DNA from: Clostridia bacterium
GTDB lineage: Bacteria; Bacillota; Clostridia; Christensenellales; UBA1242
Reading direction: 5' to 3'
NCBI GenBank assembly: GCA_017503005.1
Contig: JAFVTW010000010.1
Location: forward strand, 1 to 50,238
Length of the DNA: 50,238 bases
The position numbers and the translations under genes were made by a program. Below the pieces are notes generated by a model. The model was not told where the DNA came from and ran no database searches. It was given only the letters and a program-made list of their open reading frames with translations. The first letter of the stretch is position 1. Every line of letters starts with the position of its first letter. Positions 7,253 to 17,847 of the stretch are shown here, piece after piece.

Positions 7253-8201
7253 TAGCTATTTGTCCAACTAAAATTTGTTTACCATTTAGCATACTCTTAG
7301 CAGGCATTACCTTACTATTTTCTGCTTGAATTTCTGTTATTTCTATAAAACCATCTTGACATTTTATAACAAGACCATGCTTATTAGAAGCCAACACAAC
7401 TTCGCCAACACTGGCATTTTGATTTAGGTTCAAACTGTCTACTTTTTGACCTGAAACTATTTCGGCTCTATACACCTTAAACCTACCTTCTTTTAGTGTC
7501 ATTTCAGCCACAGGCCATGGATTTAGACCTAAAATAAGGCTTTTAACCTTAGCTACAGGCATATCAAAGTTTAGTTTGTTTTGCTCTTTTTTAAGCATTC
7601 TACAAATGGTAGCTTCTTCATGATTTTGAGGAGTAAATGTAATTGTTCCATTTTCTAATTGTTCTAAAGCTTCTGCCATACAATCGGCACCTATTACAGC
7701 TAGCCTATCAAATAATTCACCAGCAGTTTCGTTCTCGCCAATTTCCACTTCTCTTTTCAAAATCATATTGCCATCATCCATGCCAACATCACTTTTTAGT
7801 ATAGTAATACCTGTAACTTTGTCGCCATTGATTACTGACCACTGAATAGGAGCAGCACCTCTATATTTTGGTAGCAAACTGCCATGAACATTGTACACAC
7901 CATAGGTACTAGCTTCTAGTATATCTTTACTTAAAATTTGACCATAAGCTGCTGTAACAAACAAATCAGCTTTTAAATTTTGCAATTCTTCTACACCTTG
8001 TAGTCTAATCTTTTCGTATTGAAGTACTGGAATGTTGTGCTCCATAGCTAATTGCTTAACTGGACTAAAAACAACCTTACCATTTCTGCCTACAGGTTTG
8101 TCTGGTTGAGTAACAACAGCTATTACTTCGTGCTTAGAATCGATAAGCATTTGTAGTGTAGGAATAGAAAAATCTGGAGTTCCAAAAAATACTATTTTCA
8201 T
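7245..8201 (-). CDS. fmt: methionyl-tRNA formyltransferase
   Basis: A 318-residue enzyme that formylates initiator Met-tRNA using 10-formyl-THF. The N-terminal Rossmann domain starts KIVFFGTPDFSIPTL. The catalytic motif is VHGSLLPKYRGAAPIQW, with the folate-site Asn and His in YNVHGS and GMDDGNMI downstream. A C-terminal OB-like tRNA-binding domain covers about residues 205-318. The start codon overlaps the def stop (TAATG-type junction), so the formylase and the deformylase that removes the formyl group are translationally coupled, as in many bacteria. Confidence 0.97.
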   Translation of the reverse strand: MKIVFFGTPDFSIPTLQMLIDSKHEVIAVVTQPDKPVGRNGKVVFSPVKQLAMEHNIPVLQYEKIRLQGVEELQNLKADLFVTAAYGQILSKDILEASTYGVYNVHGSLLPKYRGAAPIQWSVINGDKVTGITILKSDVGMDDGNMILKREVEIGENETAGELFDRLAVIGADCMAEALEQLENGTITFTPQNHEEATICRMLKKEQNKLNFDMPVAKVKSLILGLNPWPVAEMTLKEGRFKVYRAEIVSGQKVDSLNLNQNASVGEVVLASNKHGLVIKCQDGFIEITEIQAENSKVMPAKSMLNGKQILVGQIANE

Positions 8202-8677
8202 TAATTATTTTCCTTTTTAGATTTTTTAGGCTTGTATTCTTCTTCCATTTTGTCTATAAACAAAACACCTAAAGTATGGTCTATTTCGTGACACAATGCA
8301 CAAGCTAAATAACCTGTACCTGTGATTACAAATTCGTTACCATATCTGTCACAAGCCTTAACTGTAACTTGCTCAGGTCTTTTTACATAACCAGAAACAT
8401 TCTTTACACTTAGACAACCTTCTACTTCGCATTGTTCGCCATAAGTTTCGATAATTTCTGGGTTTACTAGTTCCAAAAATAGATTGTTTACTTCCACAAT
8501 AACAACTCTCTTTAGAACACCTACTTGTATAGCAGCAAGACCACAACCATTATTTTTGTGCATTGTCTCTTTCATATCGTCTAATAGGTCCCACAAACTT
8601 TCGTTGAATTGTGTAACTGTTTTACTTGTTTTTCTAATAAATTCATTGTCAGAAAAAACTATATTTCTAATAGCCAT
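8201..8677 (-). CDS. def: peptide deformylase
   Basis: A 158-residue metallopeptidase that removes the N-formyl group from nascent proteins. All three family motifs are intact: GCGLAAIQVG (44-53), EGCLS with the metal-ligand Cys (86-90), and HEIDH with both metal His and the catalytic Glu (130-134). A short lysine-rich tail ends the protein. AAAGGAG lies upstream of the ATG, 11 bp after priA. Confidence 0.97.
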   Translation of the reverse strand: MAIRNIVFSDNEFIRKTSKTVTQFNESLWDLLDDMKETMHKNNGCGLAAIQVGVLKRVVIVEVNNLFLELVNPEIIETYGEQCEVEGCLSVKNVSGYVKRPEQVTVKACDRYGNEFVITGTGYLACALCHEIDHTLGVLFIDKMEEEYKPKKSKKENN

Positions 8678-8688
8678 TATTTCTCCTT

Positions 8689-10884
8689 TTAGCTAAGGTT
8701 TTGAGGATTTACTTCCACAAAAACTGTAGCTTTGTTATTTATAACATTTGAAATTTCAAAAATTTCTTCAATTAATTTTTCGTTGTTTTCACTAACTCTC
8801 ATTAGTACTTGATATCTATATTTTCGTTTAATTTTTGCATGAGGAGACCTCATTGCTTCCAAAAATATAAAATCATTTGGATATTTAACCCTTAAATCCT
8901 TGAATTTAAGGAATAATTCGTGTGTAAGTAATTTAGCAGGATCATCTTCTTCTGCTGTAACTAAAACTCTAATAATCTTAGAGAATGGTGGGAATTGAGC
9001 AGTTTGGCGAAGGTTGATTTCCTTGTTATAAAATCTAAGATAGTCGTAATTAGTACAAAAATTATATACATAATGCTTAGGGAAAAAGGTTTGCAATACA
9101 ACCTTACCTTCTTTCTCCGCTCTACCTGCTCGACCAGCCACTTGGGTAACTAATTGATAGGTCTTTTCATTCGCCTTAAAATCACAATAGAATAAGCTTA
9201 AGTCTGCATCTAACAATCCAACTAGTGTAACCATAGGAAAATCGTGACCCTTAGCTATCATTTGAGTCCCAACCAAAATTGCTGGTTTTGTTTTTTCAAA
9301 TTCACTCAAAATCTTAGCATGTGAACTTTTGGTTGTAGTAGTATCGTTGTCCATTCTAAACACTTTGGTTTGTGGGAATAGATTTTGCAATTCTTCTTCA
9401 ATTTTTTCAGTACCAGTATTGCCTAGTTTTATAGTAGTTTTGCCGCAACTAGGACACTTGGTCAATGGTTTGAATTTTTTACCACAATAATGACACTTTA
9501 ACAAATTGTCTTCTTTGTGATATACAAGCGAAACATCACAATCTGTACATTTGGCTACATAGCCACATTCCCTACACATTTGGTAACTAGAAAAACCTCT
9601 TCTGTTTAAAAACAACATAATCTGTTCGTTGTTATTTACAGCTTTACTCATTTCATTTAGAAGCTGGCCTGAAAATATAGATGTATTTCCTGACCTAAAT
9701 TCCTGGCACATATCTACTATGTCCATCTTTGGCAATGGCATCTTGTTAATTCGTTTGTCTAAAGTGATAAGATTGTAATTACCCATTTGAGCATTATAGA
9801 ATGTTTCGATAGTAGGAGTGGCACTACCCAAAACCAAAGGACAATCATTATACTTAGCTCTAGCCTTTGCAACAGTAATTGTTTCGTATCTAGGATTACT
9901 CTCAGATTGATAAGAGCCATCGTGCTCCTCGTCTATAATGATAGCACCTAAATTCTTTAGCGGTGCAAATATAGCACTCCTAGCACCAACTGCAATTTTG
10001 GCTGTGCCATTGTACAATCTAAACCACTCGTCAAACTTTTCGCCATCAGATAGCCCAGAATGTAATACAGCTACTAAATCGCCAAATCTAGATCTAAACT
10101 GTTTAACAGTCTTAGGAGTTAGTGATATTTCTGGCACTAACATAATAGCAGTTTGATTGTTCTTGAGTGCTTCTCTAATTACTTGCATATAGACTTCGGT
10201 CTTGCCACTACCAGTTACACCAAATAGCAAATTAAATAAATTTTGTTTGCTAAGAATAGTATCAACTGCTTTTTGTTGCAAATCAGTTAGAGTTAGGTCT
10301 GCTTCTATCTCTGGAGATATGTCCTGCATAGGAGCTCTAAAACTTTTGGTTTCGTTAAAAGCAATATAACCTTTGCTTATAAGTGTATTGATAGTTTGAT
10401 TACCAAATTTAGTAGCAAGTTTAGTAAAGTCACAATTTGGTATGGTTCTCAAATATGCACATGCTTGAATTTGATTTTTGGCATTAGACTTTATTTGGTC
10501 TAAATTTTCTAGCCCATACTCGGTCAAAAAACAATTTTTGACAACTTGTTGTTTTACTTTGCCATTGCGAATTTGACTAGGTACAATCAAATGTAAGATA
10601 TCTATAATTCTAAGTTTATATTCTTGTTTTAGTTCTCTAATTACATCAAACATTTCTGGTAGTATCAAAGAAAAGTCATCTAATGGTTTGATTATTTGTT
10701 TGACTTGATTTGGTTGAAGTTCGGTAGTTTCTTTTAGATTTAAAACATAACCTTCTATGGTCTGTCTGCCAAAAGGCACTAAAACCCTTTGCCCTAAAAG
10801 AATTTCAATATTTTTAGGACACTCATAATCAAAGATTTTATCTAATGAATTTGTTGAAACATCAACTACAACTTCTGCAAACAT
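8689..10884 (-). CDS. priA: primosomal replication-restart helicase PriA
   Basis: A 731-residue 3'-5' helicase that reloads the replisome at stalled forks. Order: N-terminal 3'-DNA-binding domain (starts FAEVVVDVSTNSLDKIFDYECP), winged helix, Walker A GVTGSGKTEVY, Walker B IIIDEEHDGSY, zinc-binding cysteine cluster (CRECGYVAKCTDCD and CHYCGK...CPSCGK, two CxxC pairs each), and a C-terminal helicase half with QVAGRAGRAEKEG. AAAGGTAG lies close before the ATG. The gene starts just after a terminator-like hairpin following rpoZ. The coaBC gene usually between rpoZ and priA is absent. Confidence 0.97.
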   Translation of the reverse strand: MFAEVVVDVSTNSLDKIFDYECPKNIEILLGQRVLVPFGRQTIEGYVLNLKETTELQPNQVKQIIKPLDDFSLILPEMFDVIRELKQEYKLRIIDILHLIVPSQIRNGKVKQQVVKNCFLTEYGLENLDQIKSNAKNQIQACAYLRTIPNCDFTKLATKFGNQTINTLISKGYIAFNETKSFRAPMQDISPEIEADLTLTDLQQKAVDTILSKQNLFNLLFGVTGSGKTEVYMQVIREALKNNQTAIMLVPEISLTPKTVKQFRSRFGDLVAVLHSGLSDGEKFDEWFRLYNGTAKIAVGARSAIFAPLKNLGAIIIDEEHDGSYQSESNPRYETITVAKARAKYNDCPLVLGSATPTIETFYNAQMGNYNLITLDKRINKMPLPKMDIVDMCQEFRSGNTSIFSGQLLNEMSKAVNNNEQIMLFLNRRGFSSYQMCRECGYVAKCTDCDVSLVYHKEDNLLKCHYCGKKFKPLTKCPSCGKTTIKLGNTGTEKIEEELQNLFPQTKVFRMDNDTTTTKSSHAKILSEFEKTKPAILVGTQMIAKGHDFPMVTLVGLLDADLSLFYCDFKANEKTYQLVTQVAGRAGRAEKEGKVVLQTFFPKHYVYNFCTNYDYLRFYNKEINLRQTAQFPPFSKIIRVLVTAEEDDPAKLLTHELFLKFKDLRVKYPNDFIFLEAMRSPHAKIKRKYRYQVLMRVSENNEKLIEEIFEISNVINNKATVFVEVNPQNLS

Positions 10885-10898
10885 AACTACCTTTTAAA

Positions 10899-10941
10899 AC
10901 AAGAAAAATTCTATTGCTAGAAAATAGAAGCAATAGAATTT
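10899..10941 (-). terminator. hairpin terminator at the end of rpoZ
   Basis: 12-bp stem AAATTCTATTGC/GCAATAGAATTT (10906-10917 with 10930-10941) followed on the minus strand by TTTTCTTGTTTT. It overlaps the rpoZ stop codon and lies before priA, so priA depends on readthrough or on an unrecognised promoter. Confidence 0.75.
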
Positions 10942-11125
10942 ATTTACTAATGATTTTGCCTGTATAAACTTCATTCACTGCACGAGTAACTTCTGGAATC
11001 TCTTCTCTTTCTTGTTCGGTTAAAGCTTGTTGAAGAGTTTTAGCTCGCTTGCTTACTATAACAGCTAATTTATATGGGTTGCCCACTTTTTTAACTAAGG
11101 CATCAATAGGTGGTTCTAATAACAT
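10940..11125 (-). CDS. rpoZ: DNA-directed RNA polymerase omega subunit
   Basis: A 61-residue omega subunit that helps assemble the beta' subunit. It shows the family pattern MLLEPPIDALVKKVGNPYKLAVIVSKRA followed by a glutamate/arginine-rich helix and NEVYTGKI. An upstream in-frame ATG would add 14 residues that do not fit the family. The ATG chosen here has AAAGGAAGTGG just upstream. It lies ahead of priA, as in Bacillus. The gmk gene that normally precedes it is not next to it; ligA is upstream instead. Confidence 0.9.
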   Translation of the reverse strand: MLLEPPIDALVKKVGNPYKLAVIVSKRAKTLQQALTEQEREEIPEVTRAVNEVYTGKIISK

Positions 11126-11213
11126 ATTTCCACTTCCTTTATTTTTATTACTCATATAGTATAGCAATAATAATAATATAAATAAAGAGTTTTTTGAAAA
11201 TTAAATAAATTTT

Positions 11214-13211
<1,998 letters not shown>

Positions 13212-13275
13212 TCAACATAACATCTATTCGTTATAAAAATATAAAAATAATAGTTATAATGATATAATCGTTTTG

Positions 13276-15606
13276 TTATTTGTTTGATTTCAAAATTTGT
13301 AATGGTGCCATTGAAAGCGATAGTGTTCTATTTCCAAATTTACCAAAATTAATCGTAACATCTGGTGTTTGACCGGTCAAATTTGCATTTATAATAGTTC
13401 CTATACCAAATTTTGGATGCAAAACTTGTGTGCCTACAGTATAATTTTGATAATTTGATTTTTGAGTATTTAATTTTTTAACCATCAAATCTTGCAAGTT
13501 AGTAGACACAGATTCTGTGGTTGAAGATTGTGTATAATTATTAGTGTTATTTGTATATTTATTCATTTGTGAATTATAGCTGTTGCCATAAAAATTTGTT
13601 CCATAAGATTTGACTCCCCCATTATAGCCAGAACCATAACTACTAGAAGATCCACTAGAGTATCCCCTATTATATCCACTAGAATAATTACCGGAAGAAG
13701 AATAACTTGAACCGTATTCTGTTGACTTAGGAACTAAGTCCATTTCTTTTATAAATCTAGATACCACAGTATAACTTCTATCATGATATAAAAATCTAGA
13801 CTTTGTAGAAGTAAGATAAACTTTTTGTTTTGCTCTAGTAATAGCCACATACATTAGTCTTCTTTCTTCTTCTACATCATTTTCGGAATTTACAGCCCTA
13901 CTCACTGGAAACAACCCTTCTTCAGCACCTACAATAAACACATAGTCAAACTCTAACCCCTTTGAAGCATGTACAGTACTTACACTAACCGCATTTTTTT
14001 CATCATCAGTTTCGTCCACACTACTTTGTAATGTAATACTTTCTAGATAGTCAGAAAGTTCTGCATTTGGATTTTGAGCCTCGAAAGACTTGATAGACTG
14101 CATTAATTGCGAAATGTTAAGTAATCTATCACTATCTTCTGTATCTAATTTGTTGTAAGCAGAATTTATATCTGTATTTTTTACAATTTGTTCTGCAAAA
14201 GTAGCAATACTCTTGTCATCAGGAAGATTTGTATATACTTCTTTTAAACTTGTTAATTTTTCTCTAAGAGCTTTAGGCAACTCATACTTATCGTTTAGAA
14301 CAATTTCTAGCATAGAAACACCATTTTCTTTTGCTAAATTTTCAATCTTTTCAATACTAGCATTGCCTATGCCTCGTTTAGGGAAATTAATAATTCTCTT
14401 TAGGCTCTCATTATCTCTAGAATTAACTGTAAGTCTAAGATAAGCAAGCACATTTTTTATCTCTGCTCTTTCAAAAAACTTGAAAATACCTGAAACAACA
14501 TACGGTAAATTGTAACTAAGTAGTTTTTCTTCGATAAGTCTACTAAGTGCACTCATTCTAAACAATACTGCAATATTGCTAGGCTCTACACCTCTATTTA
14601 TAAGATTGTAAATAGTACTAGCTACATATTCAGCTTCTTTCACCTCATCATAGGCAGAAAAATACACCGGACTATCTCCTTGCTCATTTTCTGTCCATAA
14701 CACTTTTTCAATTCTAGAAGTATTGTTTTTAATTAAAGTATTTGCAATCTTTAAAATATTTTTTGTACTACGATAATTTCTCTCCAATTTGTAGCATTTT
14801 ACATTAGGAAAATCTAGAGTAAAGTTTCTAATATTTTCGATATTAGCACCTCTCCAACCATATATACACTGGTCTTCATCGCCTACTACAAATATATTTT
14901 TGTGTTCATATGCTAAATATCTAGCAATTTTGTATTGTACTAAGTTTGTATCTTGAAATTCGTCAATATGTATATATCTAAATCTGTGCTGATAGTTTTT
15001 TAGCACATTTGGACAATTTTTGAACAACTCTAAAGTTTTGACAAGTAAATCATCAAAATCTAAGGCATTGTTTTCTTTAAGTTGTTGTTGGTATGCAGTA
15101 TAAACTTTTCTAATATCATCAGCTTCACCTTTAAACTGTATGATTTGATAATATTCTTCTGGATCTGCCCCCATATTTTTTGCTTTGTCAATCTCAGCGG
15201 CAAAATCTTTAACTCTGTCTGTTTCAAAGCCTAAATCTGTCACAATTTTTTTGATAATCTTATCTTTATCAGATGTGTCATATATAGTAAAAAACCTATT
15301 AAAACCTTCCAGATTTGAAATATTTTCTCTTAAAATTCTAGCACACATACTATGAAATGTAGATATCCAGATATCATTAGCATCAGGACAAAACTTTAGT
15401 ATTCTTTCTTTCATTTCATTTGTAGCTTTATTCGTAAAAGTAATAGCCAAAATGTTGTAAGGATCTACACCTTTACCTTTAATCAAATAGCTAATCCTTT
15501 CGGTCAAAAGTCGAGTCTTTCCACTACCAGCACCAGCAGTAACAAGTATGGCACCATCGGTATCCATAGCAGGTTTAATTTGTTCTTCGTTAAGTGATTC
15601 TAGCAT
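13276..15606 (-). CDS. pcrA: ATP-dependent DNA helicase PcrA/UvrD with a Tyr-Gly-Ser-rich linker
   Basis: A 776-residue superfamily-1 helicase for repair and rolling-circle replication. Motifs: Q motif LNEEQ, Walker A AGAGSGKTR, Walker B HIDEFQDTN, GDEDQCIYGWRGA (III), YRSTKNI, VSTVHASKGLEFDYVF (V) and RRLMYVAITRAK (VI). Residues about 631-703 form a low-complexity stretch almost solely of Tyr, Gly, Ser, Asn and Thr, like prion-like linkers. A C-terminal Tudor-like domain follows (GTQVLHPKFGIGTI, about 722-773), which in this family contacts RNA polymerase. The SD AGGAG lies in the 3' arm of a terminator-like hairpin. Confidence 0.96.
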   Translation of the reverse strand: MLESLNEEQIKPAMDTDGAILVTAGAGSGKTRLLTERISYLIKGKGVDPYNILAITFTNKATNEMKERILKFCPDANDIWISTFHSMCARILRENISNLEGFNRFFTIYDTSDKDKIIKKIVTDLGFETDRVKDFAAEIDKAKNMGADPEEYYQIIQFKGEADDIRKVYTAYQQQLKENNALDFDDLLVKTLELFKNCPNVLKNYQHRFRYIHIDEFQDTNLVQYKIARYLAYEHKNIFVVGDEDQCIYGWRGANIENIRNFTLDFPNVKCYKLERNYRSTKNILKIANTLIKNNTSRIEKVLWTENEQGDSPVYFSAYDEVKEAEYVASTIYNLINRGVEPSNIAVLFRMSALSRLIEEKLLSYNLPYVVSGIFKFFERAEIKNVLAYLRLTVNSRDNESLKRIINFPKRGIGNASIEKIENLAKENGVSMLEIVLNDKYELPKALREKLTSLKEVYTNLPDDKSIATFAEQIVKNTDINSAYNKLDTEDSDRLLNISQLMQSIKSFEAQNPNAELSDYLESITLQSSVDETDDEKNAVSVSTVHASKGLEFDYVFIVGAEEGLFPVSRAVNSENDVEEERRLMYVAITRAKQKVYLTSTKSRFLYHDRSYTVVSRFIKEMDLVPKSTEYGSSYSSSGNYSSGYNRGYSSGSSSSYGSGYNGGVKSYGTNFYGNSYNSQMNKYTNNTNNYTQSSTTESVSTNLQDLMVKKLNTQKSNYQNYTVGTQVLHPKFGIGTIINANLTGQTPDVTINFGKFGNRTLSLSMAPLQILKSNK

Positions 15607-15609
15607 AAA

Positions 15610-15664
15610 AAAACTCCTAATTTTTAATACAATAAATTATATCAAAATTGGGAGTTTTAATCAA
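15610..15664 (-). promoter_or_regulatory. pcrA promoter nested inside a terminator hairpin
   Basis: A 15-bp stem (15644-15658 with 15610-15624, one G-T wobble) is followed on the minus strand by seven T and then the pcrA ATG; its 3' arm holds the SD AGGAG. A promoter TTGATT (15659-15664)-17 bp-TATAAT (15636-15641) overlaps the 5' arm and loop. Transcripts from the upstream gene would form the full hairpin and terminate. Transcripts from the nested promoter start in the loop and carry only the 3' arm, leaving the SD free. Confidence 0.7.
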
Positions 15665-15692
15665 TTTATACAACTATGTAAATTGGTACAAA

Positions 15693-16073
15693 TTAACTAA
15701 TTTTGCTTAGCTCAAAATTGTACATATTTTTAATTTTGTTGTACTTATCTGCTAGTGTCAAAATATATGATTGTTTCTCTATATCATTTAGAGTATTATA
15801 CACTTTAGTATCAACTAGCCTGCCTATAGGATTGTACACATCATAACCACACTCTAATATTTTATACACCTTACTAACAAATTCAGGCTCAAATTCATCA
15901 CTAATAGTTTTGAACTCAGCTTGACAATTCATCTTCTTTAAGGCTGACAAATTTTTAATAAAATAGCTATTTACATTCATAGCATTTTTTGCTTTAATTT
16001 TTTCGGCATTAGTATATATTCCTCTCTTTAATCGTTCTTTAGCAATACTTGCCATACTTTTTAAATTACTCAT
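15693..16073 (-). CDS. hypothetical protein, 126 aa
   Basis: I do not recognise this family. It is a soluble, mostly helical, lysine-rich protein without signal peptide or membrane segment. The C-terminal half contains NPIGRLVDTKVYNTLNDIEKQSYILTLADKYNKI, which looks like a conserved helical motif. AGGAGT precedes the ATG. It lies upstream of pcrA on the same strand and is separated from it by a terminator. Base composition matches its neighbours. Confidence 0.7.
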   Translation of the reverse strand: MSNLKSMASIAKERLKRGIYTNAEKIKAKNAMNVNSYFIKNLSALKKMNCQAEFKTISDEFEPEFVSKVYKILECGYDVYNPIGRLVDTKVYNTLNDIEKQSYILTLADKYNKIKNMYNFELSKIS

Positions 16074-16180
16074 AAAGTTTACTCCTAAATTAAAATTAAG
16101 TATATTTTAGCAGTAAACAATACAAATCCAAAACAGAAAAATGTAGCAATTTGTCGTATTACAAAACAAGTCTAAAATGG

Positions 16181-16828
16181 CTATATTTCGACATTTTTAA
16201 ACATCATTTCATATACAATTTTCCAATCAGAATCATCATCAAAAACAGCAAATAAATTATTGTTTATCAAACTGTAATTATCCTTAACTTTTGGTATCTC
16301 AAAAACAACAATAAAATTTTTTGAAAAATTTGGTTGAAGATTAAATGTTTCACTAGAATTAACAATGTTTGAATTAGAATCTAAAATCATACTTTCATCA
16401 TAATAACAATACTCGCTATTAGATATCAAATCAAATCCACCAGGCGAAAAAGTCAAAACCCTATTACTAATTGTATTAGTAACACTAAACTCAATCATCA
16501 AAAATAAATTATCTGTGTTTTCTGTCTCGTATTGAGCTAGACCAGTAATTTGATTAGTACCTACTTTATATCTAATACTAGTTGCACTACTATGATTTAA
16601 ACATTTAACAGTAAATTTACTATTAACTATCTCAAAATCTTCATCAACTTTAATAGTAACTGTTTTTAGTGTATTATCTATATTTGTATTTTCAGCAACA
16701 TATTGCTTCCCAGCATAAGACTCTTTTAATTTGTTATCCATTTTAACATAAACAACAATATCAACAACTATAAGTGCCAACATAATCACAAATAATATAG
16801 CAATCATAATCTTATTTGTTTTACCCAT
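16181..16828 (-). CDS. membrane-anchored protein with DUF4352-like extracytoplasmic domain
   Basis: A 215-residue protein with an N-terminal transmembrane segment (IMIAILFVIMLALIVVDIVVYV) and a beta-rich extracytoplasmic part. The pattern LFLMIEFSVTNTISNRVLTFSPGGFDLISN, then LQPNFSKNFIVVFEIP, resembles telokin-like DUF4352 domains often found on Gram-positive surface proteins. GAGG seven bases before the ATG at 16828 favours that start over an in-frame GTG six bases upstream. A strong promoter with a dyad between -35 and -10 and the divergent XRE gene indicate direct repression by that regulator. The function is unknown. Confidence 0.8.
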   Translation of the reverse strand: MGKTNKIMIAILFVIMLALIVVDIVVYVKMDNKLKESYAGKQYVAENTNIDNTLKTVTIKVDEDFEIVNSKFTVKCLNHSSATSIRYKVGTNQITGLAQYETENTDNLFLMIEFSVTNTISNRVLTFSPGGFDLISNSEYCYYDESMILDSNSNIVNSSETFNLQPNFSKNFIVVFEIPKVKDNYSLINNNLFAVFDDDSDWKIVYEMMFKNVEI

Positions 16829-16858
16829 ATACACACCTCATTTATATATTTATTAATT

Positions 16859-16910
16859 ATAATATTCTCTATTTTTGAGAGTGTCAAGTATATATTCTCA
16901 CAATTTGAGA
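16859..16910. promoter_or_regulatory. divergent control region with two TCTC-N7-GAGA operators
   Basis: Minus-strand promoter TTGACA (16882-16887)-17 bp-TATTAT (16859-16864) drives the DUF4352-like gene. Two dyads of identical arms, TCTC-N7-GAGA at 16866-16880 and 16896-16910, lie 30 bp centre to centre (about three helical turns). The first sits exactly between -35 and -10. The second lies just before the XRE gene start and overlaps its likely promoter, suggesting co-repression and autoregulation. Confidence 0.78.
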
Positions 16911-16932
16911 TAATAATTGTGGAGACAATTTT

Positions 16933-17121
16933 ATGTTTAAAGAAAATTTAAAACAATTAAGAATAGAAATGAAATTTACACAAACCCAACTTGCAAAGCT
17001 TTTAAATGTAAGTTTTAAAACCATCAGCCACTGGGAAAACGGATACTCCGAACCAAACATACAACAAATTATTTTATTAAAAAATTTATTTAAAGTATCC
17101 TATGAAGAAATTTTAGAATAA
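16933..17121 (+). CDS. minimal XRE-family transcriptional regulator
   Basis: A 62-residue protein that is nearly all a Cro/C1 helix-turn-helix domain: FKENLKQLRIEMKFTQTQLAKLLNVSFKTISHWENGYSEP with the classic recognition helix, followed by a short helix and no effector domain. Probably a dimeric repressor. GTGGAG precedes the ATG. It is transcribed divergently from the membrane-anchored protein, with two dyads between them. It ends in a strong bidirectional terminator. Confidence 0.9.
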   Translation: MFKENLKQLRIEMKFTQTQLAKLLNVSFKTISHWENGYSEPNIQQIILLKNLFKVSYEEILE

Positions 17122-17149
17122 AAAAAGACTTGCAATTGCAAGTCTTTTT
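17122..17149. terminator. bidirectional terminator between the XRE gene and rpsU unit
   Basis: Perfect 28-bp palindrome: AAAAAGACTTGCAA paired with TTGCAAGTCTTTTT. It serves the XRE gene (plus) and rpsU (minus). Confidence 0.9.
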
Positions 17150-17155
17150 ATTTAA

Positions 17156-17344
17156 CTAAATTTTGCTGTTTTTCTTGTTTCTTTTGATAGCAGCTTTTGT
17201 TTTCTTTTTTCTTTTTACACTTGGCTTTTCGTAAGCTTCATGTTTTCTAAGATCGCCGATGATACCATCTTTTTGGCATTTTCTTTTGAAACGCTTGATA
17301 GCACTTTCAACATTTTCGTTTTCACCAACTCTAACTGTTGACAT
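17156..17344 (-). CDS. rpsU: 30S ribosomal protein S21
   Basis: A 62-residue small-subunit protein with the S21 pattern [26 protein letters not shown] and a strongly basic C-terminal tail ([15 protein letters not shown]). An in-frame GTG would add MKKR, but the ATG at 17344 has a GGTGA SD eight bases upstream and the standard S21 N-terminus. A strong promoter lies at 17382-17410, so rpsU is transcribed from its own start. The upstream HIT-mtaB-rsmE genes may read through. Confidence 0.95.
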   Translation of the reverse strand: MSTVRVGENENVESAIKRFKRKCQKDGIIGDLRKHEAYEKPSVKRKKKTKAAIKRNKKNSKI

Positions 17345-17381
17345 TCTTTTTTTCACCCACTTATAATAAAATTCTTGAATA

Positions 17382-17410
17382 TTATATGTAATTTACCGAC
17401 TAATGTCAAG
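17382..17410 (-). promoter_or_regulatory. rpsU promoter
   Basis: Minus-strand TTGACA (17405-17410), 17-bp spacer, TATAAT (17382-17387): a consensus sigma-A promoter in the HIT-rpsU spacer. Confidence 0.9.
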
Positions 17411-17440
17411 TAAAAACTTGAAATTTAAGCCAAGAAATAA

Positions 17441-17845
17441 TTAGTCAAGCTTAAGTTGCTTAGCAATTTTTTCTAAGTCAAAATTTTGGTCGTCATGATT
17501 TGGATATGTATGGAATCCATCATTACTTTTACGAGGAATAATATGGAAATGCAAATGGAACACACTTTGTTCTGCTGACTCACCGTTTGCATTCAAAACA
17601 TTTACACCACTAAAATGTAAGTTGTCTACAAAATGATTTGAAATAAGTTTTACAGCTTTTGTAACTTCAGCCAAATCTTCATATGAGCAATCCAAAATGT
17701 TTGTACAATGATTTTTAGGAATTACCAATGTATGACCATAGTAATCACCAGAAATATCTAAAAATGCTAAAACTTTATCATTCTCATAAATTTTGTAGCT
17801 AGGAAGTTCTCCTTTAATAATTTTACAAAATACACAATCGTCCAT
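17441..17845 (-). CDS. HIT-family nucleotide hydrolase
   Basis: A 134-residue histidine-triad protein (Hint branch). It starts DDCVFCKIIKGELPS, contains GHTLVIPKNH and ends in the catalytic motif FHLHFHIIPRK (H-x-H-x-H). Hint-type enzymes hydrolyse nucleoside phosphoramidates and aminoacyl-AMP. C4 and C7 could be a partial zinc site. It lies 2 bp after mtaB and is probably co-transcribed. The physiological substrate is unknown. Confidence 0.93.
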   Translation of the reverse strand: MDDCVFCKIIKGELPSYKIYENDKVLAFLDISGDYYGHTLVIPKNHCTNILDCSYEDLAEVTKAVKLISNHFVDNLHFSGVNVLNANGESAEQSVFHLHFHIIPRKSNDGFHTYPNHDDQNFDLEKIAKQLKLD

Positions 17846-17847
17846 AA

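Noticed and set aside
17408-17423. Hairpin TCAAGT/ACTTGA after the HIT gene as terminator
   Set aside because: Only 6 bp with no following T run on the minus strand; it overlaps the rpsU -35 instead.
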